Assembly: GCA_026390735.1 (NCBI GenBank)
Contig: JAPLFJ010000013.1
Coordinates: 35,085-99,084 of the forward strand
DNA from: Ignavibacteriota bacterium
Lineage (GTDB): Bacteria > Bacteroidota > Ignavibacteria > Tepidaquicellales > Tepidaquicellaceae
Direction of reading: 5' to 3'
DNA: 64,000 nt
Made by a program: the position numbers and the translations under genes. Within the stretch, counting starts at the first letter, position 1. Each line of letters opens with the position of its first letter. The notes under the pieces are model-generated. The model had not been told where the DNA came from, searched no databases, and saw only the letters and a list, made by a program, of their open reading frames with translations. Below, piece after piece: positions 1 through 7,483 of this stretch.

Positions 1-1705
1 ATTTTATCATTATATCTGCTGCAAGTATTCCTGCTTTCTCTGCCGGACTTCCTGCCTGAACGCCTGATATCTTGTAACCTGCATCAGTGTAACTGAAATC
101 AGGTACTGTGCCTACATATACTCTTACTGATTTTCTCTCACCTTTATTGTCATCCTGCTTTGCTGCTACCTTTGTAAATTCAGGTTTAGTTGCTCTCGTA
201 CCTAAGTCCATAGTCATTTCATATACCAGTTTTAAAACTTTCACTTCACCTTCAGTATTTATCTTGTCGTATGTATCAGCAGGTTTGTGATAGTCTGAAT
301 GCAAATCTGTGAAGAACATCAGCACAGGTAAATCTTTTCCATAGAATGATGAATGGTCTGAAGGTCCGAATCCGTCAGGACTGTATGACGCTTTGAAGTT
401 ATATGTCTTGTTCAATGCTTCAAACTCAGGTACCCAGTATGGCGATGTACCTGTCCCGTTTAAGATTAACTTATCGTCTTTAAGTCTTCCTACCATATCC
501 ATATTAATCATCGCAACTATGTTGTACTTTTTGAACTCTTCTGATTTTACGAAGTATGATGAACCAATCAATCCTTCTTCTTCACCCGTGAAGCAGAGGA
601 ATAAGAAACTTCTTTTAAGTTTGCCTTTTTCTGAAGCAAGTTTCTGTGCAACTTCCATAACGCCTGCTGTACCTGAAGCATTATCATCAGCTCCGTAATG
701 AATAAGTTTATCTTTGCCTCTGTACATTGAGTTTGGTCCGCCGTAACCTAAATGGTCAAAGTGTCCGCCTACAACTATCACTTCATTCTTCAGCACAGGG
801 TCGTTTCCTTCCAGATACCCAATCACGTTACCAGTCTTGGCAATATCTTTTTCAAGGTCAACATCAAACTCGACAGTCAGACCTTTTAATTCAAAACAAT
901 TTGGTTTAATACTGCTGTTGATATCGTTCTGAATCTTGTTTAAATCGTATCCGCCTTCTTTCAGGAAAGTCTCTATCACACCGCGTTTAATGTTGATTAC
1001 GGGCAGTCCTGCGTTTTGAGTAACATAATCAAAGCCAACATCCATCAAAATATCCTGATTGCTCGATGTTGAATTTATCGGCGGGGTTATAATAATCACA
1101 CCTGCAGGTTTCAAATCTTTAAACGATGCAATCTTTGTTCTTAATTCTTCGAACTTTGCAAACTTATCATCTGAGAGATTCGTAGTAGTAGGGGAGTAAC
1201 GCATTATCACAATAACTTTTCCCTCTACGTTTACCATATTACCGTTTGCATCTTTGAAGTCGCTGTAATCCAGCATCGGTGCATTAATTCCGTATCCTGC
1301 AAACACAACCCCGCCCTTTGCTTTACCCGTTGCAGAAATCCCAAGCGGAGTAAAGTCAGTTGCCATAATGTCTATGGTTCCCTTATCGTTATAGAATCTT
1401 GTTACGTTTGCTTTACCCTTCTTCACGCCGTTATTCATATCGAACCTTTGTATGTATGCACTGTCGCCTTTAGGAATTAGACCGTACTTCGCAAATTCAC
1501 TGCTGATGTAATGTCTTGCAAGCACGTCACCCTGCGTTCCCGGAAATCTACCTTCAAGTTTATCCGATGCAAGATACTTTATGTGTTCACCTACTTCTTC
1601 TTTTGTAATTTCATTACTGCGAACTTTATCAATGTTATTCTGCGATAATACTATGTTTGTACTAAATAGTACAACTAATATTATTACTAAATTCTTTATT
1701 CTCAT
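1..1705 (-). CDS. M28-family zinc aminopeptidase with C-terminal PDZ domain (partial, 3' end outside window)
   Basis: The frame is open from an ATG at 1705 down to the window edge (568 codons, no stop), so the C-terminus is missing. A signal peptide is clear (MRIKNLVIILVVLF, ending near LSQ), pointing to periplasmic or surface location. The M28 metal and catalytic residues are all visible: HFDH (H315/D317), GADDNASG (D340), TGEEEG (E375-E376), NMDMVG, and SDHSSF for the last His. A PA-like insert lies between the leader and the catalytic domain (roughly residues 130-250). From about residue 525 the sequence reads as a PDZ domain (GSPAEKAG). The family removes N-terminal residues from peptides with two zinc ions. 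The gene stands alone, with repeats upstream separating it from the next minus-strand gene. Confidence 0.9.
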   Translation of the reverse strand, partial: MRIKNLVIILVVLFSTNIVLSQNNIDKVRSNEITKEEVGEHIKYLASDKLEGRFPGTQGDVLARHYISSEFAKYGLIPKGDSAYIQRFDMNNGVKKGKANVTRFYNDKGTIDIMATDFTPLGISATGKAKGGVVFAGYGINAPMLDYSDFKDANGNMVNVEGKVIVIMRYSPTTTNLSDDKFAKFEELRTKIASFKDLKPAGVIIITPPINSTSSNQDILMDVGFDYVTQNAGLPVINIKRGVIETFLKEGGYDLNKIQNDINSSIKPNCFELKGLTVEFDVDLEKDIAKTGNVIGYLEGNDPVLKNEVIVVGGHFDHLGYGGPNSMYRGKDKLIHYGADDNASGTAGVMEVAQKLASEKGKLKRSFLFLCFTGEEEGLIGSSYFVKSEEFKKYNIVAMINMDMVGRLKDDKLILNGTGTSPYWVPEFEALNKTYNFKASYSPDGFGPSDHSSFYGKDLPVLMFFTDLHSDYHKPADTYDKINTEGEVKVLKLVYEMTMDLGTRATKPEFTKVAAKQDDNKGERKSVRVYVGTVPDFSYTDAGYKISGVQAGSPAEKAGILAADIMIK

Positions 1706-1742
1706 TGCTATACTATTATAGTTTTATAATTTTAATCTCTTA

Positions 1743-1950
1743 TCTCTTTGCCTAAAAAATCTCCGTGTTCTCTGTGACTCCTCTGTGGTCTCTGTGCACC
1801 TACTCCCAAAATTCTCTTTGCCTAAAAAAATCTCCGTGTTCTCTGTGGCTTCTCTGTGGTCTCTGTGAACCTCCTACCAAAAATTCTCTTTGCCTAAAAA
1901 ATCTCTGTGTTCTCTGTGAAACCTCTGTGGTCTCTGTGCACCTACCCAGA
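1743..1950. repeat. Three tandem copies of a 'word' repeat (TCTCTGTGGTCTCTGTG type)
   Basis: Three units of about 70 bp repeat the words CTTTGCCTAAAAAATCT, CGTGTTCTCTGTG and CCTCTGTGGTCTCTGTG with small differences. The same words recur at about 3555-3860. Open frames crossing it (1765-2151, 1907-2173) are by-products of the repeat. It fills the gap between two minus-strand genes. Confidence 0.8.
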
Positions 1951-1953
1951 AAT

Positions 1954-2805
1954 CTACTTCCCCGGTGTATTCCCGCTCAGTACACTATGCGGAATACTGA
2001 AAATTATCAGTGTCACAAGTGCCGCTCCAAGTACCCATCTACCCGGATTCTTCGAACGGAAACACGCAACTGCTGCCACTACCCAAGCTATCCAGGCAAT
2101 CAGTGTCTTGTTGTCTGTAAGGTCTATTCCGAAAGGTATCCCTGTCCATAATTCTCCAAACGCATATTTCTGAACTATTGGTCCCATCACCATTCCGCCC
2201 AATGTCATTATCCCAAGAGTCCAGAAGGCAAACTTCTTGAAGTTAGCTTCCTTATTTATAAATTCAAATCCTGCCCTCGTTGAAACAAGCATCGCCGAGA
2301 AAATCACAAGTATATGAATCAGGAGAATAAACAATGGAACATCTCCCTTATATCTTAATACGACAGGCTGCGGAGGAAGTTCTGTTTTTTGATCGTCTTT
2401 CACGAGTAATACGTGGTATTCAAACTTCTGTGCTGGAATTCTGTAGTACCTGTCTTTTTCGGTAGGAAATTCAGCAGACATAATACCATTATCGTTCTTC
2501 ATCTCTACGAGTGTCTTATCGTCATTGGTCTTATACCTTTTATACTCTATAAAACCTTTTATCGTCGGGTCAATGTTCTCGAGCTTTACCGTTACATTCT
2601 TCGATGTGTCACAACTCCTGTCGAGTTTGTACTTAATATCTTTTCCCTGAAACGACGTAGTACCGCTTTTCGGATACGTCGGGCCGGTAATCCTCTGATA
2701 ATAAGCAGAACCTGCAGTTATCAGGAATGCTATTACCCAGAACATTATAATCTTAAAGGACCATCCCTTTTTCTTTACTTCACCTGTAATTGTATTGTCT
2801 TCCAT
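1954..2805 (-). CDS. Conserved-looking inner-membrane protein of unknown function
   Basis: This 283-residue protein has one N-terminal membrane segment (about residues 18-36), a soluble domain of about 115 residues (40-155) that reads as a beta-rich extracytoplasmic domain, then four more hydrophobic segments (about 158-178, 192-210, 232-250, 256-274). I do not recognise a family or any catalytic motif. The layout (one membrane helix, an exported domain, four helices) suggests an integral membrane subunit rather than a transporter. It is oriented like the upstream-lying peptidase but separated from it by the repeat block, so operon membership is doubtful. Confidence 0.75.
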   Translation of the reverse strand: MEDNTITGEVKKKGWSFKIIMFWVIAFLITAGSAYYQRITGPTYPKSGTTSFQGKDIKYKLDRSCDTSKNVTVKLENIDPTIKGFIEYKRYKTNDDKTLVEMKNDNGIMSAEFPTEKDRYYRIPAQKFEYHVLLVKDDQKTELPPQPVVLRYKGDVPLFILLIHILVIFSAMLVSTRAGFEFINKEANFKKFAFWTLGIMTLGGMVMGPIVQKYAFGELWTGIPFGIDLTDNKTLIAWIAWVVAAVACFRSKNPGRWVLGAALVTLIIFSIPHSVLSGNTPGK

Positions 2806-2968
2806 ATACTTTTAAAATTATGAACAAACATAACAATTGTACTGATTTAATTCTATGCTTAAGTACAGTCAGTCTTTTGACAAATTTATGACAAATCATT
2901 TACATTCTTATGACAAACAGAAAATGGCGAAATACGAATTTGCATTAAATAAAACAAAGGAGTATATT

Positions 2969-3487
2969 ATGTCAGCCCCGAAAATGTTATTTAAAGTAAT
3001 TATTCTATCTCTGATTGTGTTCGCATCAGGAATGAATTCCTATTCGCAGACGAAAGTCCGAGTCGGAACTTACGACTCGCGGTTAATTGCAGTCGCTTAT
3101 TACAACTCAAAGTTGTTTAAAATTCCTTCGGAAGTCCGCGAGAAAATGAAAGTTGCCCAGGAGAAGAACGATACTGTGACTATCTCAGCGATTACCAAAG
3201 AAATGCCTCTCCGCCAGAGATATATGCACGAGCAGGCATTCGGGAAAGCATCAGTTTGTTATTTGATAGAGGAAATAAAAGATAAGGTCGCAGAGTATGT
3301 TAAGAAAGAGAAACTTGATTTTATAGTATCCAAATGGGAAATGAGTTTTATAAACCCTAACTATGAAGTCGTTGACATTACTCTTAGCCTCGCAAACTTA
3401 TTCGAGCCCTCGATGGATATGGGAAAAATGATGACAGACCTTAACAGCAACGAACCGGTAAAAGACGCATTTCTCATCGACGATTAA
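2969..3487 (+). CDS. Small exported protein, possibly OmpH/Skp-like
   Basis: I start at the ATG at 2969 because it follows an AAAGGAG ribosome-binding site and begins a clean signal peptide (MSAPKMLFKVIILSLIVF...SYSQ); the frame extends upstream to 2855 but that extension would bury the signal peptide. The mature part (about 150 residues) starts VRVGTYDSRLIAVAYY, resembling the first strand of Skp/OmpH periplasmic chaperones (a VDSxRI-type start), followed by charged helices. The similarity is only local, so the assignment is weak. It is transcribed divergently from the membrane protein at 1954-2805 and ends at a strong terminator. Confidence 0.75.
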   Translation: MSAPKMLFKVIILSLIVFASGMNSYSQTKVRVGTYDSRLIAVAYYNSKLFKIPSEVREKMKVAQEKNDTVTISAITKEMPLRQRYMHEQAFGKASVCYLIEEIKDKVAEYVKKEKLDFIVSKWEMSFINPNYEVVDITLSLANLFEPSMDMGKMMTDLNSNEPVKDAFLIDD

Positions 3488-3502
3488 TTTATAATCTTTA
3501 TT

Positions 3503-3534
3503 GCCTTCCCTAAAAAAATAGGGAAGGCATTTTC
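3503..3534 (+). terminator. Rho-independent terminator after the OmpH-like gene
   Basis: GCCTTCCCTA and TAGGGAAGGC form a perfect 10-bp stem with an A6 loop, followed by ATTTTCTT. It begins 16 bp after the stop codon. Confidence 0.85.
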
Positions 3535-3544
3535 TTATATTTTA

Positions 3545-3870
3545 GCATTTAAATTCTTTTTGCTCTTTGCCTGAATTCCATCCGTGCAAATCCGCTCAAT
3601 CCGTTCTTATCTGCGTTCAATTTTCTGAACTCAAAAAGAACTACCCCGTCTTCGTCCACTTTGTGGACGAAGCCACCCCTTCAAAGAAGGGGAATCAAAA
3701 ACTTTTTACCGGAAAAACTCTTCACGCCCTCTGCGATAAAATCTGTTTAAGTTCTTTGCCTGAAAAATCTCTGTGAACTCTGTGTACTCTGTGGTGGATA
3801 ATCTTTTAATTTATTCTCTGTGTGCTCCGTGATTTCTCCGTGGTCTCTGTGAACCTATTCTGAAATATTA
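3545..3870. repeat. Intergenic word-repeat block
   Basis: No credible gene lies between 3488 and 3934. The segment holds CTCTTTGCCTGAA, ATCCGTGCAAATCCG, TCTGTGAACTCTGTG and CTCCGTGGTCTCTGTG-type words, the same family as 1743-1950, and includes the hairpin element at 3641-3694. The open frame at 3567-3776 is a by-product. Confidence 0.7.
3641..3694 (-). repeat. Dispersed hairpin element, copy A
   Basis: Read on the minus strand it is ATTCCCCTTC...GAAGGGGTGG, then a perfect 10-bp hairpin (CTTCGTCCAC/GTGGACGAAG, 3650-3672), then GACGGGGTAG. A second perfect 7-bp hairpin (CCCCTTC AAA GAAGGGG) spans 3676-3692. Copies B (5071) and C (20821) have the same flanks but different central stems. Confidence 0.8.
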
Positions 3871-3934
3871 AATCCTTTTCTATTGATACCTTAATTCAAG
3901 TTTCATAACTTTCGTAAATGTTAAACTATTATCA

Positions 3935-4822
3935 ATGCGAGTTTTAATCACAGGCGGAAGCGGACTCCTCGGACAGTATCTGAACGATAAACTTTCAAGG
4001 AACAATGAGATTCTTTCTCTGTACTACGAAAACGAAGGCAATTGCCGGCGCTACAATGCCATACGTACAGATATACGCGACTGGGGAAGAATGTCTATGC
4101 TCTTCAATAACTTCCGTCCCGATGCCGTTGTGCACACTGCGTGCTTCTCGCGTCCCGAAATCTGCGCAGGACTCAGCCGCGACGAAGTTTACCGGCTGAA
4201 TGTCGATGCCACGGAAATGATTGCACAACTCTCGAACGATTTTAACTCACGCCTGATTTACACATCTACCGATCTGGTTTACGACGGCGAACAGCAAGGT
4301 ATGCTTCGCGAAGATGCAGACCTGAACCCGCTTACGCTCTATGCCGAATCGAAACTTATGGGCGAACTTTCCATACAGAAGTATTCTAACAATTACATAA
4401 TACTCCGTACCGCACTGCTAATCGGCTTCGGCAGAACACATACGAGAAACAACTTTCATTACACATACGAAAAATTAAAAGACGGCAGCGAAGTAAACCT
4501 TTTCAAAGACCAGTTCCGCACGCCTCTTTCGCTTTTCGAAGCCGCTGAATACATCGGCAAACTTATTCCGATGGGCGTTTCGAATGAAGTGATAAATTTT
4601 GGCGGGGCGGAAAAAGTTTCCCGTTATGAAATCGGCAAAGCACTCTGCGACGTCTGCGGGTTCGATAATGGCCTGATAAAAGAAATCTCCTGCCGCGAAG
4701 TGCAGGGCGTTCCGCAGGTCCCCGATGTTTCTATGAACACAGAAAAGCTCCGTGCCCTCGGACTGGAGCAAAAGTCACTCCGCGAAAACATACATCACAT
4801 CTGTGAAAAGGGAATCCTCTAA
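3935..4822 (+). CDS. NAD(P)-dependent sugar-nucleotide reductase, RmlD-like (extended SDR)
   Basis: This 295-residue protein opens with a Rossmann motif GGSGLLG (residues 7-13) and has the SDR active site: STD at 111-113 and YAESK with Tyr136/Lys140. Length and the VVHTA and TDLVYDG blocks match the RmlD_sub_bind group, whose founding member is dTDP-4-dehydrorhamnose reductase. Such proteins also include the MAT2B type, so the exact substrate is open; no rml cluster is next to it. The YwbE-family gene follows 3 bp after the stop, which suggests co-transcription. Confidence 0.8.
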   Translation: MRVLITGGSGLLGQYLNDKLSRNNEILSLYYENEGNCRRYNAIRTDIRDWGRMSMLFNNFRPDAVVHTACFSRPEICAGLSRDEVYRLNVDATEMIAQLSNDFNSRLIYTSTDLVYDGEQQGMLREDADLNPLTLYAESKLMGELSIQKYSNNYIILRTALLIGFGRTHTRNNFHYTYEKLKDGSEVNLFKDQFRTPLSLFEAAEYIGKLIPMGVSNEVINFGGAEKVSRYEIGKALCDVCGFDNGLIKEISCREVQGVPQVPDVSMNTEKLRALGLEQKSLRENIHHICEKGIL

Positions 4823-4825
4823 GAG

Positions 4826-5020
4826 ATGGAAGGCACAGACAGAAACAACATCAAAATCGGACAGACCGTCTCCATAGTATTAAAGGAGCATCAGAGAACG
4901 GGCGAGCTCACAGAAGGCATCGTCTCCCGAATCCTCACAAACAGCAAGTTCCATCCCCACGGCATCAAAGTCCGCCTCGAAACGGGCGAAGTGGGAAGAG
5001 TAAAGCATATAATAGAGTAG
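4826..5020 (+). CDS. ywbE: YwbE-family small protein (DUF2196)
   Basis: The 64-residue product has the family's core phrases NIKIG, QRTGELTEGIV, LTNS and HPHGIKVRLE, closing with GEVGRV. Members are 60-70 residues, so it is full length. They are predicted to be small beta-barrel proteins; the function is not established. It starts 3 bp after the SDR stop codon and probably shares its mRNA. Confidence 0.88.
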   Translation: MEGTDRNNIKIGQTVSIVLKEHQRTGELTEGIVSRILTNSKFHPHGIKVRLETGEVGRVKHIIE

Positions 5021-5034
5021 ATAAAAACACGTAG

Positions 5035-5054
5035 TTCCGACATTCTTGTCGGAA
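5035..5054. repeat. Small perfect hairpin
   Basis: TTCCGACA-TTCT-TGTCGGAA lies 14 bp after the ywbE stop. It could act as a weak terminator, but no T-run follows; it also fits the hairpin-word repeats nearby. Confidence 0.5.
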
Positions 5055-5070
5055 ACAAATCATCTTTTAA

Positions 5071-5122
5071 ATTCCCCTTTTGGAAGGGGTGGACGTCCGC
5101 ATAAGCGGACGGACGGGGTAGG
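5071..5122 (+). repeat. Dispersed hairpin element, copy B
   Basis: ATTCCCCTTTTGGAAGGGG, then TGG, then a central hairpin CGTCCGC-ATAA-GCGGACG, then GACGGGGTAGG. The flanks match copies A and C, while the central stem is unrelated. The rest of 5123-5316 holds only a further short inverted repeat near 5161 and no gene. Confidence 0.8.
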
Positions 5123-5316
5123 TTAAACATAAACCTGTAGTTCAAACAGCGCGTTCATTAGTCCCTATATATCGGGATTTGAAACAATATCATCCACAGT
5201 TCTCCTTGCTCAAGCTCCTCCCTGCATAATTTAAGCAGGGATAAGGATGGCATTAATTAAAATCTCTATATGCCGTAGGCATTATATATGCTAGCACTTG
5301 AAATTGCACAATCACA

Positions 5317-5784
5317 CTACCCTTCAGGAATGCTCTCCAAGTAATTCTGAACTTTTGTTTTAATATTTGCATAAACCGATTCGATAGAATCCGCAGCGGG
5401 TTTTAATATTTTCCAATCTATATTAAAACTGTATCCATGGATAAAATAATGCCGGGCTTTCCTTAAAATAGTTAATTTAGGTGAAATTTCATTATCGAAT
5501 AAAACAGGAAGATTTTCGTATGGCGGATCGCAGAACCTTTTGAATAATTCCGAATGCCATTCTATAGTACCGGGGAGAGGAATATCATTATACTTTGAAG
5601 TGCGTTTCATTATGTTTTCAATACCGGAATAAAATTGTGCAACGAATGTACTCATAGCCGATATTTGGACAATATCAGGAGTTTTGTTTCCAATGATATT
5701 TACTAAAGAGGAGATTTCAAATATCAGCTGGTCAATATTTCTAAGTTCAAAATTTACTTCCTGCTTATATTTATCTGGATTCAT
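5317..5784 (-). CDS. hepT: HepT-like HEPN-domain toxin (putative RNase)
   Basis: This 155-residue all-helical protein carries the HEPN RX4HXY motif as RHYFIHGY (R111, H116, Y118), followed by FNIDWK, a pattern typical of the HepT-like domain. In characterised HepT/MntA pairs the toxin cleaves RNA through R and H of this motif, and the antitoxin AMPylates the Tyr. Its start overlaps the end of the nucleotidyltransferase gene by 14 bp, consistent with translational coupling in the usual antitoxin-then-toxin order. No nuclease activity can be proven from sequence alone. Confidence 0.82.
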   Translation of the reverse strand: MNPDKYKQEVNFELRNIDQLIFEISSLVNIIGNKTPDIVQISAMSTFVAQFYSGIENIMKRTSKYNDIPLPGTIEWHSELFKRFCDPPYENLPVLFDNEISPKLTILRKARHYFIHGYSFNIDWKILKPAADSIESVYANIKTKVQNYLESIPEG

Positions 5785-6040
5785 AAATCAACTTTAAATC
5801 CGGTTTTATAATCTCATTGAATTCATTCTCTACACCAATGTCAACTATATCAACATTCAGGAAAATTTCATTCTCAATCTCACCGGCAAAAAGCAATAAA
5901 TCAGTTCCTTTAATTCCTTCAGTAGCAATATCTATATCCCTGAAATTATTGCCTGTAGCAGCACTGCCGAACAAATAAACTTTCTTTGCCCGGAATTCCT
6001 TTGCTTTCTTAAGTATTATATTTAAAATTTTTTCTGACAT
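5771..6040 (-). CDS. mntA: MntA-like minimal nucleotidyltransferase (antitoxin)
   Basis: The 89-residue protein is a bare MNT domain: FGSAATGNNFRDID gives the GS motif (G25-S26) and catalytic DxD (D35, D37), with a third Asp in NVDIVDIG (D64). The spacer between GS and DxD is 8 residues, shorter than the 9-10 often seen. Proteins of this type transfer AMP to their partner HepT and neutralise it. The gene leads a two-gene operon with the HEPN toxin. Confidence 0.85.
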   Translation of the reverse strand: MSEKILNIILKKAKEFRAKKVYLFGSAATGNNFRDIDIATEGIKGTDLLLFAGEIENEIFLNVDIVDIGVENEFNEIIKPDLKLIYESR

Positions 6041-6169
6041 CGTATTTAATATAGTAATATAAATTTGTGCAAAAAAGGTAAACTATACTGTGTTAATCTT
6101 GTTTCCTTCAGACAACATACAGTCCCGATAAAGAGAATCGGGATTTTATAAAAAACTCTCAACTGACAA

Positions 6170-7402
6170 CTACTTTATCAACAACATCTTCTTTGTCTCA
6201 GTAAAATTGCCCGTCACCAGTTTGTAGAAATACACTCCGCTGTTTAGTGTTGAACCGTCGAACGCGGCTTCGTACGTGCCGGGCTTGAGCGATTCGTTTA
6301 CGAGTGTCTGGACTTCGCGCCCCTGAATATCATACACTACAAGTTTAACATCCCCCGAATTTACGATTGAGAATTTAATGTTTGTTGTTGGGTTGAACGG
6401 GTTCGGATAGTTTTGCGACAGTGAATATTTTGATGGTGTTTCTGTTGATATTGGATTTACAAACGTAGCCCCACTCGATGCAGTAAAGAGTAATTTAGTA
6501 TTTCCGCCAACTACCCAACCGATACTATCATTTTGAAACCAAAGAGACCTTAGCCAACCAATATTAGATGTATTAACATACTGAAAACTCCATGTTGCTC
6601 CGCCGTTGGTTGATTTGAATATTTCGCCAAATGTTCCAACAACCCAACCTGTCTGTAAACTTGAAAATTTGCAAGAATATGGTTGGTCTGCACCAGTTAC
6701 GTAACCTAAGCTGTCCCAGGTGTCTCCGTAATTAGTGCTCTTATAAACTCTTTTCCCGTCTTCAACTACAAAACAATATTGATTATTTATTACAGATACT
6801 TTTCTAAAATCACCGTAATTATTCGGTGGTAGGTAAATACTATTCCAAATTGTTCCTCCATTTATTGTTTTATAAACAGAGCCACCGCCGCCAACAATTA
6901 GCCCTGTATTTGAATCCTTAAAATGTATATCCTTGAAATCACCTAAGACATAAACTGAGTCAAATGTTAATCCACCATTGGTTGTTTTGTGGATGTAATT
7001 ACCTGTCCCAGCATACCAACCAGTGTTCGCATTTACGAAAAATACTCCGTTATAACTATGTCCTTGACCAACAGTTCCATTCTTTATTGCAATCCAGTTT
7101 GTTCCACCGTTAGTTGTTTTTAAAACTGTCTCAAACCAACCAACACAAAAGACTATATTTGAATCCACAGGATGAATACTAAATAAATTTTTATCAGGAG
7201 CTGGGTGAATTTGTTGTACCCAGTTAACCCCCATATTTGTAGTCTTCAATATAATACCGTCACCACAAATCCAGCCTGTGTTATTATTAATAAACTCTAT
7301 ATCGCGTAGTCCTACACCTGCCGTATATGGATATTGAGTTACCCACTGCCCACTGGCATTCATTGCTACGAGCATTACTAAGATAACTAAAAGTTTTTTC
7401 AT
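6170..7402 (-). CDS. T9SS-exported YCF48/BNR-type beta-propeller protein 1
   Basis: A signal peptide (MKKLLVILVMLVAMNASGQ) is followed by repeated WxxGxxGxIxKTTNGGxxW blades (STNGGATW, TTNGGTNW and similar) typical of YCF48/BNR propellers, to about residue 315. The last 85 residues are a type A sorting domain (SLSQNYPNPFNPTTNIKFS...GVYFYKLVTG...TKKMLLIK) that directs T9SS export and surface anchoring. Expected location is the cell surface or outside; the ligand is unknown. It is the last of four tandem paralogues. The sorting-domain DNA is much closer to that of its neighbours than the propeller DNA is. Confidence 0.88.
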   Translation of the reverse strand: MKKLLVILVMLVAMNASGQWVTQYPYTAGVGLRDIEFINNNTGWICGDGIILKTTNMGVNWVQQIHPAPDKNLFSIHPVDSNIVFCVGWFETVLKTTNGGTNWIAIKNGTVGQGHSYNGVFFVNANTGWYAGTGNYIHKTTNGGLTFDSVYVLGDFKDIHFKDSNTGLIVGGGGSVYKTINGGTIWNSIYLPPNNYGDFRKVSVINNQYCFVVEDGKRVYKSTNYGDTWDSLGYVTGADQPYSCKFSSLQTGWVVGTFGEIFKSTNGGATWSFQYVNTSNIGWLRSLWFQNDSIGWVVGGNTKLLFTASSGATFVNPISTETPSKYSLSQNYPNPFNPTTNIKFSIVNSGDVKLVVYDIQGREVQTLVNESLKPGTYEAAFDGSTLNSGVYFYKLVTGNFTETKKMLLIK

Positions 7403-7457
7403 ACACTGATAATAAAATTATTTAATGAGCAGTCCACCAAAAAGATGGCGGATTTCT

Positions 7458-7483
7458 GATAAAGTGATTATCATCACTTTATC
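7458..7483 (-). terminator. Perfect inverted repeat at the end of propeller gene 2
   Basis: GATAAAGTGAT-TATC-ATCACTTTATC is an 11-bp perfect stem with a 4-nt loop covering the stop codon of the gene ending at 7474. On the minus strand a T5 run follows about 13 nt later, so it may be a weak terminator or an mRNA-stabilising stem. Confidence 0.5.

Noticed and set aside
1765..2173. Plus-strand open frames of 128 and 88 codons
   Set aside because: They are translations of the CTCTGTG word repeats and then the antisense of the membrane-protein gene; no family features.
3567..3776. Plus-strand 69-codon frame
   Set aside because: Lies entirely in repeat DNA including hairpin element A; sequence has no protein-like character.
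6123..6143. TCCCGAT/ATCGGGA hairpin as terminator of the propeller array
   Set aside because: The T-run lies on the wrong side for the minus-strand genes; it fits the small hairpin words seen near 5161.
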